Shown here piece after piece: positions 33,117 to 43,682 of a DNA stretch of 64,000 bases. Positions within the stretch are counted from its first letter, which is position 1. Every line of letters starts with the position of its first letter. The position numbers and the translations under genes were made by a program. The notes under the pieces are model-generated. The model saw nothing but the letters and a program-made list of their open reading frames with translations. It was not told the DNA's origin and searched no databases. Source of the stretch: Brachypterus glaber (Eukaryota > Arthropoda > Insecta > Coleoptera > Kateretidae); the NCBI GenBank assembly GCA_958510825.1, contig OY294044.1, positions 103,888,893-103,952,892 on the forward strand, written 5' to 3'.

Positions 33117-33989
33117 GTTGCCGCCTAAAGCGATAGTTATCGCCAATAAATACCTCTCGTATCGCACAAACGATAACGAGAGGTCTCTCGTTATCGCCTA
33201 CCTCTCGCCTACCTCACGCGATAACGATACTTATCGTTCCAGCGTAAAAGCTAAATATTTCAGCCATCTAATATTAGTTAAATGAATTTGACTCAAATGT
33301 CACATTTATGAAAATATGTCAAAAATTACTAAAATGCATATATCTTCGTAAAGTGATATTTTGCTGCATAAATGTGACCATTATAAAAGGCTTTTATCTT
33401 TTTAAATCGTATCGCAGGCAGAAACTGCTTCAACATTATCCTATTTTTATAGAAGATATGAAAATACGAACTCCTGGTAGTTGCACTAAGTACCTAATTA
33501 ACTTTATAGTAAGTACGGTAGTATCTGACTAATACGAGGGGTAATTTAAAAGAAGGCAAAAAGGCCAGAGCTGCTGTTAGTAGGATTTGAGTGCTAAAAA
33601 TAAATTTTAATAGTCTTAATATATTTTGCTTTCCATTTTTACCTCTTGCAAACTGCCAGAAGTTCATATTTTTATATCTGCTATAAAAATAGGATAATAT
33701 TGAAGCAGTTTTTGCCTGCGATACGATTTTAAAAGATAAAAGCCTTTTATAATGGGCTAATGTATGCTCCATAATGCCTATTAAAGAATATATTTGCATT
33801 TTAAAAATCATTAAATTTCAAAATTAAATAATGACGTTTGTGTCAAATATCTTTATCTGATTTTAGGTGGCTTCCACATTCGACTGTCTTTAACTGTACG
33901 ATAGTTATCGCTCTCGCTTCGGTCTCGTTACGGGCGAGAGGCCTCTCGTTATCGTTACAACTATACGATATTTTTCCACCTCTTGCTAT
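33117..33989. mobile_element. Foldback rich in CGATA/TATCG words
   Basis: The arms 33117..33480 and about 33640..33985 are imperfect inverted repeats: AGGCAGAAACTGCTTCAACA / TTGAAGCAGTTTTTGCCT and ACGATAACGAGAGGTCTCTC / GAGAGGCCTCTCGTTATCGT. The left arm also contains the near-perfect palindrome CGATAACGAGAG-GT-CTCTCGTTATCG. Its right flank was later split by the element at 33990..35226, and more CGATAG words follow at 35230..35275. Frames inside are incidental. Confidence 0.8.
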
Positions 33990-35226
33990 GGCAGACTAAC
34001 ATCTCTACTCTAAATTTCTCTACTCCCTAACATCCCTACTCCATAACATCCCTACTCTATAACAACTCTACTCCATGACATCTCTACTCCATAACATCTC
34101 TACTCCATAACATCCCTACTCCATAACATCCCTACTCCGTAACATCTCTACTCTATAACATCTCTACTCCATAACATCTCTACTCTGTAACATCTCTACT
34201 CCGCACTATATGCACTTGATTAGCAACCTATTAAGTAAGTGCTTTGCGGAACAATGTACAATGTTTTTGTTTCATTATCATATACGATAATAAAGCTATA
34301 GCTAGAAAGTGCTATAATAGCCTAGACGCATACAAATTTATTGTTTATTTAATTACATATTAAAAATAAATAATATCATTATATCGGAGAAAAAAAAACT
34401 ATATTTTAAGAAAAAATGTGTTTATAATAATAAAAAAAAATTAAAATTTTTATTTAACAATATAAGTATTTAATATAAGTGTTTAACAATGTATTATAAG
34501 TATTTTTTTTTCAGTCTTCGACGCACAAACATACCTGCGACCCACGGACTTGGAGTCTTGGTGGTATATTTGTTCCCTGTATATGTACCTCCAAGTCCCG
34601 TCTCTTTGCCCGCGTACTCTTAACATGTTCTAATAAAAAAACAAAATATTCTAATAAATAAGGTATTATTGAACTAAATATTTTAAATGTAAAAATTCAA
34701 ATTGCTTACCGTGACAAATATTTTTTTGACTTAAGTCAATTTTATAAAAGGTGCTAAAACACCTTTTGTACAGAACTGTAAAACAATAATTATCGAAATT
34801 GTCACAAAGTTTTTTTAAATTAAATTAACAAATATATTACTATGTATATTTAAGTTTGTATTTATAACATAAGTCTGTAATTTTTTTTTATTTTGTATAA
34901 AGACAAACACTTACTAGGAAAAATTGTGATAAAATAATGTACTTTGTTCCGTCAATCACTCCTTAATTAATAAGTTGCTAATCAAGTGCATATAGTGCGG
35001 AGTAGAGATGTTATGGAGTAGAGATGTTATAGAGTAGAGATGTTACGGAGTAGGGTTGTTGGGGAGTAGGGTTGTTGGGGAGTAGGGATGTTATGGAGTA
35101 GGGATGTTATGGAGTAGAGATGTTATGGAGTAGAGATGTTATGGAGTAGAGTTGTTATGGAGTAGGGATTTATGGAGTAGAGATGTTATGGAGTAGTGAA
35201 ATTTAGAGTAGAGATGTTAGTCTGCC
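33990..35226. mobile_element. Foldback (FB)-type element with 16-bp minisatellite arms
   Basis: The termini GGCAGACTAACATCTCTACT and AGTAGAGATGTTAGTCTGCC are perfect inverted repeats. The 8-bp TSD CTTGCTAT lies at 33982..33989 and 35227..35234. Each arm (about 242 and 259 bp) is built from roughly 13-15 tandem units of ACATCYCTACTCYRTA and ends with TATGCACTTGATTAGCAAC or its complement. The 736-bp spacer is AT-rich apart from a 10-bp stem hairpin (34546..34598, GGACTTGGAG / CTCCAAGTCC). An 8-bp TSD fits hAT-like or Foldback/Galluhop-like mobility; no transposase is present. Confidence 0.92.
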
Positions 35227-35234
35227 CTTGCTAT

Positions 35235-35525
35235 CGTTCTGTTCAACGATAGCGAGACGATAGCGAGACGATAGGCCTTAGGCGACAAGACTACTCCAGA
35301 TACAACTAGTACGTCATGGCGTACATGGAGCGCCATTTCAAATTAGTGTTACCACGTATTGCAGACACTGCACCGCCTATTGTAAACCTCCCTATAATCA
35401 CAAGTAGAGTGACGTTTCCTGTTAAGAATTTCCTTGACAGTAGACGTCACATTAAGGCTCTCTAATCACACCTGGCACGAATACAACGACTAGAGTATCT
35501 TCAATTTCACCAAGATCCATTGTAT
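35235..35525. other. Continuation of the interrupted foldback flank, then unassigned
   Basis: 35235..35280 has CGATAGCGAG repeats continuous with 33980 once the inserted element is removed. 35320..35480 has a weak resemblance in translation (HFK..LP.I.D.A) to 33040..33110; the family is not recognised. Confidence 0.4.
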
Positions 35526-35777
35526 CATTAGATCATATATACATAGATGCGCCTTGAGTCCACGTCAAACCGAAATGTTTTCATTGCTATATCCAGGTAG
35601 ATTTCACCTTCCCGCTTCTGGTCACCACCCACCGCTATAGTGGTTTGTTTACAAATATGTTATACTTTACCTCCTCGCAACCTCACCGCTATAGTGGTTT
35701 GTTTACAATTGGCTTTGTATATGTTCTACATAAAACAAATCAACATTAATGCCATATCTATGTATATATGATCTTAT
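35526..35777. mobile_element. TIR MITE (CATTAGATCATATAT), copy 1
   Basis: The ends CATTAGATCATATATACATA and TATGTATATATGATCTTAT are inverted. Inside, CACCGCTATAGTGGTTTGTT occurs twice in tandem. A second copy in opposite orientation is at 50379..50631. Confidence 0.82.
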
Positions 35778-35861
35778 ATCGTATCAGGTGAAGCCTACAT
35801 ACTATTCTACGGAAAAGGAGGTCAAAAATCACATCTTCAATTAAACTGAACAAAATAATAT

Positions 35862-36745
35862 ATCTTGACGTTTTCGGTGCAAATGTCAACGTCGCGACGC
35901 GTCGCTCTAAAGTTTAATTTTCTACAAAATTTTGTGTTTAGGTTATTTTTTACCGTGTTGAAATTGTGGCTTGGTTACTTGCAGTGAAAAAGAGAAGAGA
36001 TTACTATAAAGAGATGACTATAAAATATATCAAAATATAATTTGTTCTTAGAATTTTAAACATGGTGTAAACTGTATTGCCAACCCAAAACAAAAATCCC
36101 GAAATCAGTAATCAACTTAAATTTAAGTTTTTTTTTTTTAATTTTAGAGCAAAATAGTAAAAATTGTATAAAGCATTCGTTTCATAACACGTTTTTAGCT
36201 CACTAATACTTGTACTTGTGCGCTAGAATAGTATATTATAGTATTAATTTCATAACATACGTTTTAAGCGCACAAGTTTAGAAAACGAGCAGCTTGCGGC
36301 GAGTTTTCTAAAGTACTAGTGCGCTAAAAATGTGTTATGAAACGAGTGCTTTATACAATTTTTTCTATTTTGCTATAAAATTTAAAAAAACTTACATTTA
36401 AATTGATGACTGATTTAGGGATTTTTGTTTTGGATTGGCATTACAGTTTACACCATGTTTAAATTTCTAAGAACAAATGATATTTTGATATATTTTATAG
36501 TCATCTCATCTCTTTTTTACTGCAATTAACCAAGCCACAATTTTAACATGATAAAAATAACCTAAACACAAAATTTTGTAGAAAATTCAACTTTAAAGCG
36601 ACATTGATATTTGCACGGAAAACGTCAAGCGATAGGCCAGGTCTGTTGCCAACCCAAAAGAACAAAAAGTACAGACCTCTTATGGGCCTATAAGAACACG
36701 CGAAATGCGTGTGATTATGAGCTTATAAGAGTCGCAAAATAGAAA
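35862..36745. repeat. Hairpin repeat S: inverted pair of copies 1 (-) and 2 (+)
   Basis: 35862..36235 is a minus-orientation copy and 36236..36745 a plus copy, giving a large palindrome. Shared words are TTCATAACATACG, GCATTACAGTTTACACC, ACAAAATTTTGTAGAAAATT and the end module GGGCCTATAAGAACACGC. The plus copy has a hairpin with core CGAGCAGCTTGCGGCGAG at 36286..36303. Similar copies: 40565..41632 and 42400..42895. Confidence 0.85.
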
Positions 36746-36955
36746 AACGTATGTTATGAAACTGGTAGTTTAATATGTATACTATTAAGAAATAGAGCGG
36801 AAGCTTACTTTGTACATCCTGTTTACTGGAATATCGAAATTGTTTACTTTCTAACCATCCATTAAAAAAGCCGCATTTATCTTACAATTAGTTAAAAATG
36901 AAAAACTTTAACCACCTTAAATTGCAAATAACTATTCTTAAAACATTATTTTATT
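36746..36955. other. Unassigned, ends in the PLE-1 target
   Basis: Nothing supported; 36941..36955 is the left TSD of PLE-1. Confidence 0.5.
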
Positions 36956-37009
36956 TTGAAATAAGACAATTTTTTTCTATTATTCTCCTATAGTTTAATT
37001 CCTTTTATT

Positions 37010-37079
37010 GCTGACGCGTTTCGATCGTTTTCTTGTATAATAGCTGTTAGACTATTACGCTAACAATCATCTTCGGAGC
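37010..37079 (-). ncRNA. Hammerhead-like ribozyme motif, PLE-1 left arm
   Basis: Inverted copy of 39324..39393 with the same core. See that entry. Confidence 0.55.
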
Positions 37080-37592
37080 CTAAAGAATCCACATTTAAGA
37101 TTGTTTACAAAAAAATTAAAAGGGGTACATTTAAAATTCTTACTAAAGTGAAGATACAAAAGTAAAAAGTACTTACATTTTTAAATAAATAAGGATAAAA
37201 CTATTCACTGCTCAAAGAGCTCTACTAAAATATTAAAATTTGAGTCTAGAGACATTAAAATTTATAAATAAAAATAAAAACAAACAATATTCATATTATT
37301 TAGGTACTGCTTAGTTTACAATGACTAGCGAAAATTATGATAAATTAAGGTAAATGCCACCAAGTATACAATAATTTGTATTCCTGGTTGCTGCCCTCGC
37401 GCACAGCTTTAAGGTATTATTTTTCAAAAAGAATTGGGATTATTGTATAGGGCTTTTATTTGGCCATTTAGACAGTGTTCTCTGTCATATTTGTCTAATC
37501 TGTATATTTCTAATTGTTCAAAGTAGTCTATTTGTAAGCTACTAGTTATATAATGTAAAATCTTAAAGTTATTTTCCTTATCAAAGGTATGA

Positions 37593-37784
37593 TTATGGTC
37601 TAAAAGGTGGTTCGCGAAATGAGTCCCTTTTATTGTATTTTAGGCTTCTTAAATTTTCTGATTTTCGAGTTTCAAAATTTCTTATAGTTTTTCCTCGGTA
37701 TTTACAAGGGCATGTTTGACAAGATAACTCATATACACCACTTTTTTTCATTCTATCTATAAGATCTTTATTATTAAAATACAA
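37593..37784 (-). pseudogene. Inverted duplicate of the PLE-1 endonuclease domain
   Basis: The minus-strand frame of 63 codons matches 38611..38802 at all but a few positions (YF for FF, F for L, N for H). It carries KSGVYELSCQTCPCKYRGKT, the start of a PLE GIY-YIG domain. It is a by-product of the inverted arm, not a gene. Confidence 0.85.
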
Positions 37785-37915
37785 ATTTGAGATTTTTTTA
37801 CTCGGTTTTAAAACAAGCTGGCTATAGTGGGGTTTTATAATTTTATAAATATTTTATAAATATTATATGTAATGGGTCCTGAAAAAGTAAGTGTATGGTA
37901 TGAAAATATTATAAA

Positions 37916-38638
37916 CAGGTCGATGGTCTAGCCATGGGTTCTCCACTTGCAAGTTTTCTAAGTGATCTATTCCTAGATGATTTAGAAACGACGGCAATCG
38001 TAGAAAACAATGAATTTTCCGAATTTATTGAAATATACCATAGGTATGTTGACGATATTTTTATCATCTGGAAAAACAGCCTTGAAAAGCTTATTTCATT
38101 CTTAAACTATGTAAACCAACTACACAAAAAAATTAAATTTACACTAGAAATTTAAAACCAAGAAAAAATGCTTAATTACCTAGACTTATCCATTAAAATA
38201 AATAAAAATAAACTAGACTTTGATATTTACCGAAAAGACACACAGACTGACACTATTTTAAATATCGACTCGCAGCACCCTTGGTCCCAAAAAATAGCAG
38301 CTTTCCATTCCCTAATAGATAGACTTCTCAGAGTACCATTAAATAAGGACAATTTTAATAAAGAATTAAACGTCATTAAATATATTGCGGAGAAAAATGG
38401 CTATAACATTAAAATAATAGATAAATTACTTAATAAAAAATTTTTAAAAAGATATGTCAATTCTGTATATCCAGAAATAAAAGCCCCCCCTACCACATAC
38501 TTACCATACCATACACTTACTTTTTCAGGACCCATTACATATAATATTTATAAAATTATAAAACCCCACTATAGCCAGCTTGCTTTAAAACTGAGTGAAA
38601 AATCTCAAATTTGTTTTTTAATAATAAAGATCTTATAG
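37916..38638 (+). pseudogene. PLE-1 reverse transcriptase (palm to thumb), broken
   Basis: From about 37920 the frame reads VDGLAMGSPLASFLSDLFLD (RT motif B region) and then IYHRYVDDIFIIW, the YVDD catalytic loop (motif C). Next come LHKKIKFTLEI and, after a TAA at 38153..38155, LNYLDLSI (motif D/E area), FDIYRKDTQTDTILN, QHPWSQKIAAFHSLIDRLL and IKYIAEKNGY. These are standard PLE landmarks in order. The TAA falls where an EIE-like segment would read through, so it is a point nonsense mutation. Motif A and everything N-terminal are missing through 5' truncation. A frameshift near 38600 separates it from the endonuclease. Confidence 0.9.
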
Positions 38639-38802
38639 ATAGAATGAAAAAAAGTGGTGTATATGAGTTATCTTGTCAAACATGCCCTTGTAAATACCGA
38701 GGAAAAACTATAAGAAATTTGGAAACTCGAAAATCAGAACATTTAAGAAGCCTAAAATACAATAAAAGGGACTCATTTCGCGAACCACCTTTTAGACCAT
38801 AA
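38611..38802 (+). pseudogene. PLE-1 GIY-YIG endonuclease domain, partial
   Basis: Sixty-three codons: FNNKDLIDRMKKSGVYELSC, then CPCKYRGKTIRN and R..EHLRSLK. GVY corresponds to the GIY element; YRG stands in place of YIG, and TIRNLETR holds the conserved Arg helix with EH after it. The domain ends early at a stop (38803), before the C-terminal Glu/Asn part seen in intact PLEs. The Cys pair before the YIG motif is typical of PLE-type linkers. Confidence 0.85.
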
Positions 38803-39323
38803 TCATACCTTTGATAAGGAAAATAACTTTAAGATTTTACATTATATAACTAGTAGCTTACAAATAGACTACTTTGAACAATTAGAAATATACAGATTAG
38901 ACAAATATGACAGAGAACAATGTCTAAATGGCCAAATAAAAGCCCTATACCCGTCAATAATCCCAATTCTTTTTGAAAAATAATACCTTAAAGCTGTGCG
39001 CGAGGGCAGCAACCAGGAATACAAATTATTGTATACTTGTTGGCATTTACCTTAATTTATCATAATTTTCGCTAGTCCTTGTAAACTAAGCAGTACCTAA
39101 ATAATATGAATTTTATTTGTTTTTATTTTTACTTATAAATTTTAATGTCTCTCGACTCAAATTTTAATATTTTAGTAGAGCTCTTTGAGCAGTGAATAGT
39201 TTTATCCTTATTTATTTAAAAATGTAAGTACTTTTTACTTTTGTATGTTCACTTTAGTAAGAATTTTAAATGTACCCCTTTTTAATTTTTTATGTAAACA
39301 ATCTTAAATGTGGATTCTTGTAG

Positions 39324-39393
39324 GCTCCGAAGATGATTGTTAGCGTAATAGTCTAACAGCTATTATACAAGAAAACGATCGAAACGCGTCAGC
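39324..39393 (+). ncRNA. Hammerhead-like ribozyme motif, PLE-1 right arm
   Basis: The order is stem I GCT, core CCGAAGA, a single T, stem II GATTGTT...AACGATC (7 bp), GAAAC, a minimal self-complementary stem III (ACGCGT), GTC cleavage triplet and stem I AGC. PLE terminal repeats are known to carry minimal hammerheads. Departures from the CUGANGA consensus are C for U at position 4 and one extra base before stem II, so activity is uncertain. Confidence 0.6.
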
Positions 39394-39503
39394 AATAAAA
39401 GGAATTAAACTATAGGAGAATAATAGAAAAAAATTGTCTTATTTCAATATAAAAATTCTCCTATTCGGCTTTAACACAAAAAAAAAAAAAACATTATTTT
39501 ATT

Positions 39504-40564
39504 AATTTATATTGCAGTTTAGAACAAGACGAAGTAATTATTTACTAAGAAGCTTATTAAATTTGCATTATATTTTACTATAATGTTTAAAAATAAGCCG
39601 CATTCTACGCGGTAAAAATGGCATAGTGGTAAAAACATATTACGGGTGGTAAAAAAGAAACCAGTGGTAATTTTTACACTCGCGTGAAAAAGTCCAAACC
39701 AACTAGGTAAGGTGACATTACTTAATCAAAAAGTCGACAGTACCTAATGGAAAGTACTATATCGAGAACACTTAGTGACAGCTGAAATCAATACAAACAA
39801 AACCCTAACTAAAGAGAGAAAAAACGATTTACCGCACAAGGACACTGTGTCCTACATCTAGACACAAGACTACTATTTTTAATTTTATAGAGTGATTTCA
39901 TAAAAAAAATGATTTCTTGGATTGTCACGCATATAAGCGTTAAAAATATTATTAATAAAATAAGATTTTAACCCCCAAACACTATGTTTGTGTGTTTGCT
40001 CTATGGTAGGACTATTAGTTTCCGATATATAGGCATTTAAATTCATTTTGATATTTTTTATTACATTAAATTTCAGTTTTGACATTAATAAATATGTATA
40101 TAAATCAAATTTGTTTGAATTAGATGAAAAGAAGCCAAAGTCAATTTGATATATTATTACCCGTCTAGAAAGGGTACCCTTTTCATATATTTTTAAATTC
40201 ATGTTTGAATGAATGAATTTGAATGAACAAAACCTAAAAAATTTTAACTTTCAAAGTCTAGTATAAGAAAACAAAAGGTAAAAAAGTAAAAAGTAAAGAG
40301 GTAAACTTGAATTGATTAATAAAGGTTGAGGCATCCAGTTTTGGGAATTTTAGCAAAACTGTTAGATTATAATTATTAATAATTATTAATAAAAAGTACC
40401 TACTGGTATATTTTAATAGTTACTGAATTTTAATCAATATAATTTTATTTTTGTTGGAATCGTGGGAAAAATAGTGTACATAACTTGTTGGAAAGTATCT
40501 TTCTTGAGTACGCTCCGACGCTCGGTACGCTTATACAAAATAAGTCACTTTCCGTACGCATAAT
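39504..40564. other. Unassigned; one unrecognised minus frame
   Basis: Minus-strand frame 40202..39885 (105 codons) begins MNLKIYEKGTLSRRV; no family recognised. A 21-bp segment of it (40159..40179) recurs exactly, inverted, at 51436..51456. Otherwise no gene. Confidence 0.3.
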
Positions 40565-41632
40565 AGTATATTAAAGTACTAGTTTCATAACATACGTTTT
40601 TAGTGCACGAGTACAAGTTTAGAAAACGAGCCGCTTGCGGCGAGTTTTCTAAAGTACTAGTGCTCTAAAAACGTGTTATGAAACGAGTGCTTTATACAAT
40701 TTTTTCAATTTTTCTCTATAATTTAAAAAACTTACATTTAAATTGATGACTGATTTAGGGATTTTTGTTTTGGGTTGGCATTACAGTTTACACTATGTTT
40801 AAAATTCTAAGAACAAATTATATTTTGATATATTTTACAGTCATCTCTTCTTTTTTCACTGCAATTAACCAGTCCACAATTTTAACACGGTAAAAAATAT
40901 CCCAAACACAAAATTTTGTAAAAAATTAAACTTTAAATAGACATTGACATTTGCACCCAAAACGTCAAGAGATAGGCTTTTGTATGTTGCCAACCCAGAA
41001 AAAATGTAGAGACCTCTTATGGGCCTATAAGAACACGCAAAATGCGTGTGATTATGAGCTTATAAGACTCGCAAAATAGAATAGTATACTGTTTAGTGTA
41101 TATTAAAGTACTAGTTTCATAACATACGTTTTTAGCGCATGAGTACAAGTTTAGAAAACAAGCCGCTTGCGGTGAGTTTTCTAAAGTACTAGTGCGCTAA
41201 AAACGTGTTATGAAACGAGTGCTTTATACAATTTTTTCTATTTTGCTCTAAAATTTTAAAAAACTTACATTTAAATTGATGACTGATTTAGGGGTTTTTG
41301 TTTTGGATTGGCATTACAGTTTTCGCCATGTTTAAAATTCTAAGAACGAATATTATTTTGATATTTTATAGTCATTTCTTCTCTTTTCCACTGCAAGTAA
41401 CCAAGCCACAATTTTAACACGGTAAAAAATAACTCAAACACAAAATTTTGTAAAAAATTAAACTTTAAATCGACATTGATATTTGCACCCAAAACGTCAA
41501 GAGATAGGCTTTTGTATGTTGCCAAACCGCCAGAAAAAAAAGTAGAGATCTCTTATGGGCCTATAAGAATACGCAAAATGCGTGTGATTATGAGCGTATA
41601 AGACTCGCAAAATAGAAAAAAATATAATTAAA
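40565..41632 (+). repeat. Hairpin repeat S, tandem copies 3 and 4
   Basis: Units 40565..about 41090 and about 41100..41632 each run from AGTACTAGTTTCATAACATA to CACGCAAAATGCGTGTG and GACTCGCAAAATAG. Hairpin cores are CGAGCCGCTTGCGGCGAG (40627..40644) and a G-to-A/C-to-T variant (41159..41176). No convincing coding potential; the frame 41340..41525 arises from the unit. Confidence 0.88.
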
Positions 41633-42399
41633 AGACTAATTGATTTTTACAATTTTTATATTGGTTAAAATGCCGATATATGGAAGTATAATTAAATTAT
41701 TGCATGGCAACCAATCTAATTAAAAACTTAATGAACTTAACTCGATTATTTTCAAAAAGCTCTTTTAATCTAATCTACAATAAACATACTGTATTTGAAT
41801 ATGGTTCAATGGGATTATGGACTACTAATCAAAAATTAGTTAAACAAGCCGTGAAGATATGAAATGCTACGCATTTCATTATATACTATTCACAGTGGAT
41901 GGTATTTAAAACGCAAAATAAAATATTAGTGCCAACAAAAGAATACTTCCCCTGTAGGAGGCCTATAGTAGGCTATAGTATATTCAACTTCAAAATGAAG
42001 TAGAAGTAAACAAAGAATCACGCCGACGGCAGCAGGCGCGTGGTTTCATTGGCTAAAACACTCGAATGTTGCTAGAGTAGGGATGTAGAAAATTAAACAG
42101 GGCAGTACTATTGGTAATCAAGTTAAGCGCAGCAGGCGATTTATTTTTATTTTTTAAGTTCACGTATTTTCCTAATAACAGAATTAAAAAAAAAATATTT
42201 ATAAAAATTCAAATGCCCTGAGGACCTCTAAAAAAATACCACATATTTAGCGCTGCACAGAAAAAAAATTAGGAATATTTAGGTTTCGCATTTTTCAAAT
42301 ATGGGTATGCAAATTATTGAATAGAATATATTAATTAAAACTGTTGTATCACCCTATAATAAGCAGTTTAGCGCCACAGACGAAAATTTTTATATTATA
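41633..42399. other. Unassigned, with a GTGAAGATATG module and a MITE fragment
   Basis: 41846..41905 is another GTGAAGATATG module. 41974..42102 matches the right end of the MITE at 48977..49247 in inverted orientation (TATAGTATATTCAACTTCAA, CGCGTGGTTTCATTGG, GAGTAGGGATGTAGAA). Confidence 0.6.
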
Positions 42400-42895
42400 T
42401 TAAAGTACTAGTTTCATAACATACGTTTTTAGCGCACGAGTACAAGTTTAGAAAACTCGCCGCAAGCGGCTCGTTTTCTAAACTTGTACTCGTGGGCTAA
42501 AAACGTGTTATGAAACCTGTGCTTTATACAATTTTTTCTATTTTGCTCTAAAATTTAAAAAAACTTACATTTAAATTGATGACTGATTTAGGAATTTTTG
42601 TTTTGGATTGGCATTACAGTTTACACCATGTTTAAAATTCCAAGAACAAATGATATTTTGATATATTTTATAGTCATCTCTACTCTTTTTTACTGCAACC
42701 AAGCCACAATTTTAACATGGTAAAAAATAACCTAAACACAAAATTTTGTAGAAAATTCAACTTCAACTTAAACGTCAAGCGATAGGCCAAGGCCAACCCA
42801 AAAGAACAAAAAGTACAGGCCTCTTATGGGCCTATAAGAACACGCAAAATGCGTGTGATTATGAGCTTATAAGAGTCGCAAAATAGAAAAAAATT
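42400..42895 (+). repeat. Hairpin repeat S, copy 5, with flipped loop core
   Basis: The flanks match copies 2-4, but the 18-nt hairpin core at 42456..42473 is CTCGCCGCAAGCGGCTCG, the exact reverse complement of the core in copy 3. The right arm (CTAAACTTGTACTCGTG) is the exact complement of the left arm here, unlike CTAAAGTACTAGTGCG in the others. Confidence 0.9.
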
Positions 42896-43076
42896 ATTAT
42901 TACCACGAACTTTCTAAACACTTTATAATTTAAAAAGCTAATTGTTTTATAAATTTTATAAAATCTATGTGGTGGGCACTCGAACTCGGTTCGGTAATCA
43001 TTTTATGGTTCCGCAGGCAAAAAATTTTATAAATAATTTTTTAAACACTTCAGAATTTTTAAGCAATTTACAGTTA

Positions 43077-43241
43077 GGGAACGCTCAAGTATTACGTAAC
43101 GCAAATTTTGATCATTTTAGACCCCCACCCCCCCTCCCCCTGTAACGCTATTTTCCTATACCATTAACATGGGCGTAACACTCGAAAATGACCCCCAACC
43201 CCCCCCCCCTTAGGAGGGTTACTTAATACTTGAACGTTCCC
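43077..43241. mobile_element. GGGAACG MITE, 165 bp
   Basis: Palindromic: the left end GGGAACGCTCAAGTATTACG and the right end ACTTAATACTTGAACGTTCCC are inverted, with C-rich interiors around ACCATTAACATGGGCGTAAC. Same family as 57887..58036. Confidence 0.85.
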
Positions 43242-43682
43242 TTTGTAAAATATTTTAAATACAAGTTTCTCATGGATCAGCGTTTCGTGACCATTTTCAG
43301 CGCCGCAGGCATTTTTTTTATAAATCTGAAGGACCAAACACTTTAGAATTGTTAAAAACTAAAAAAAATAATACATTATCTAAAAAGCCAGGGGGGGGGG
43401 CACTCATTTTTTGCGGGTCTCTTTCCTTAGACTCGTCCAGCCAAGACGTTTATTTCTGAAAAAATAACTATTTCATATAATTTTATATCGTTTATTTTTA
43501 GGAAATTTTACAAAGTACAATATAGCGTTTTCTTGTTCAGGGAAAATATTTGATATTAATCTGTTAACATATTTCATGTACCTATATGGATTTTTGCTTT
43601 ATATTAATAAATTTTGCGCAAGGGATTAATATCACAGTCCTGAAAAATAAGACTGGATTGTGGAAGTAATTCTTATTATTTC
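43242..43682. other. Unassigned
   Basis: A G-run near 43392 and nothing else supportable. Confidence 0.3.

Larger units (their letters stand above)
36956..39488 (+). mobile_element. Penelope-like element PLE-1 with inverted 5' arm
   Basis: A 15-bp TSD AAACATTATTTTATT (36941..36955, 39489..39503) brackets 2533 bp. The body on the plus strand (about 37916..39488) is the RT palm onward, the GIY-YIG domain, the 3' UTR and an A-rich end. The left part (36956..about 37900) is an inverted copy of about 38505..39450, so the copy is a 5'-truncated PLE with its own 3' end attached backwards. This resembles known PLE insertions with partial inverted copies. Hammerhead-like motifs lie in both arms. The coding parts carry nonsense and frameshift changes. 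Confidence 0.93.

Noticed and set aside
33494..33811. Minus-strand 105-codon frame and plus-strand frames at 32926..33532
   Set aside because: They lie in the imperfect arms of a foldback; matching frames in the opposite arm are not conserved as protein.
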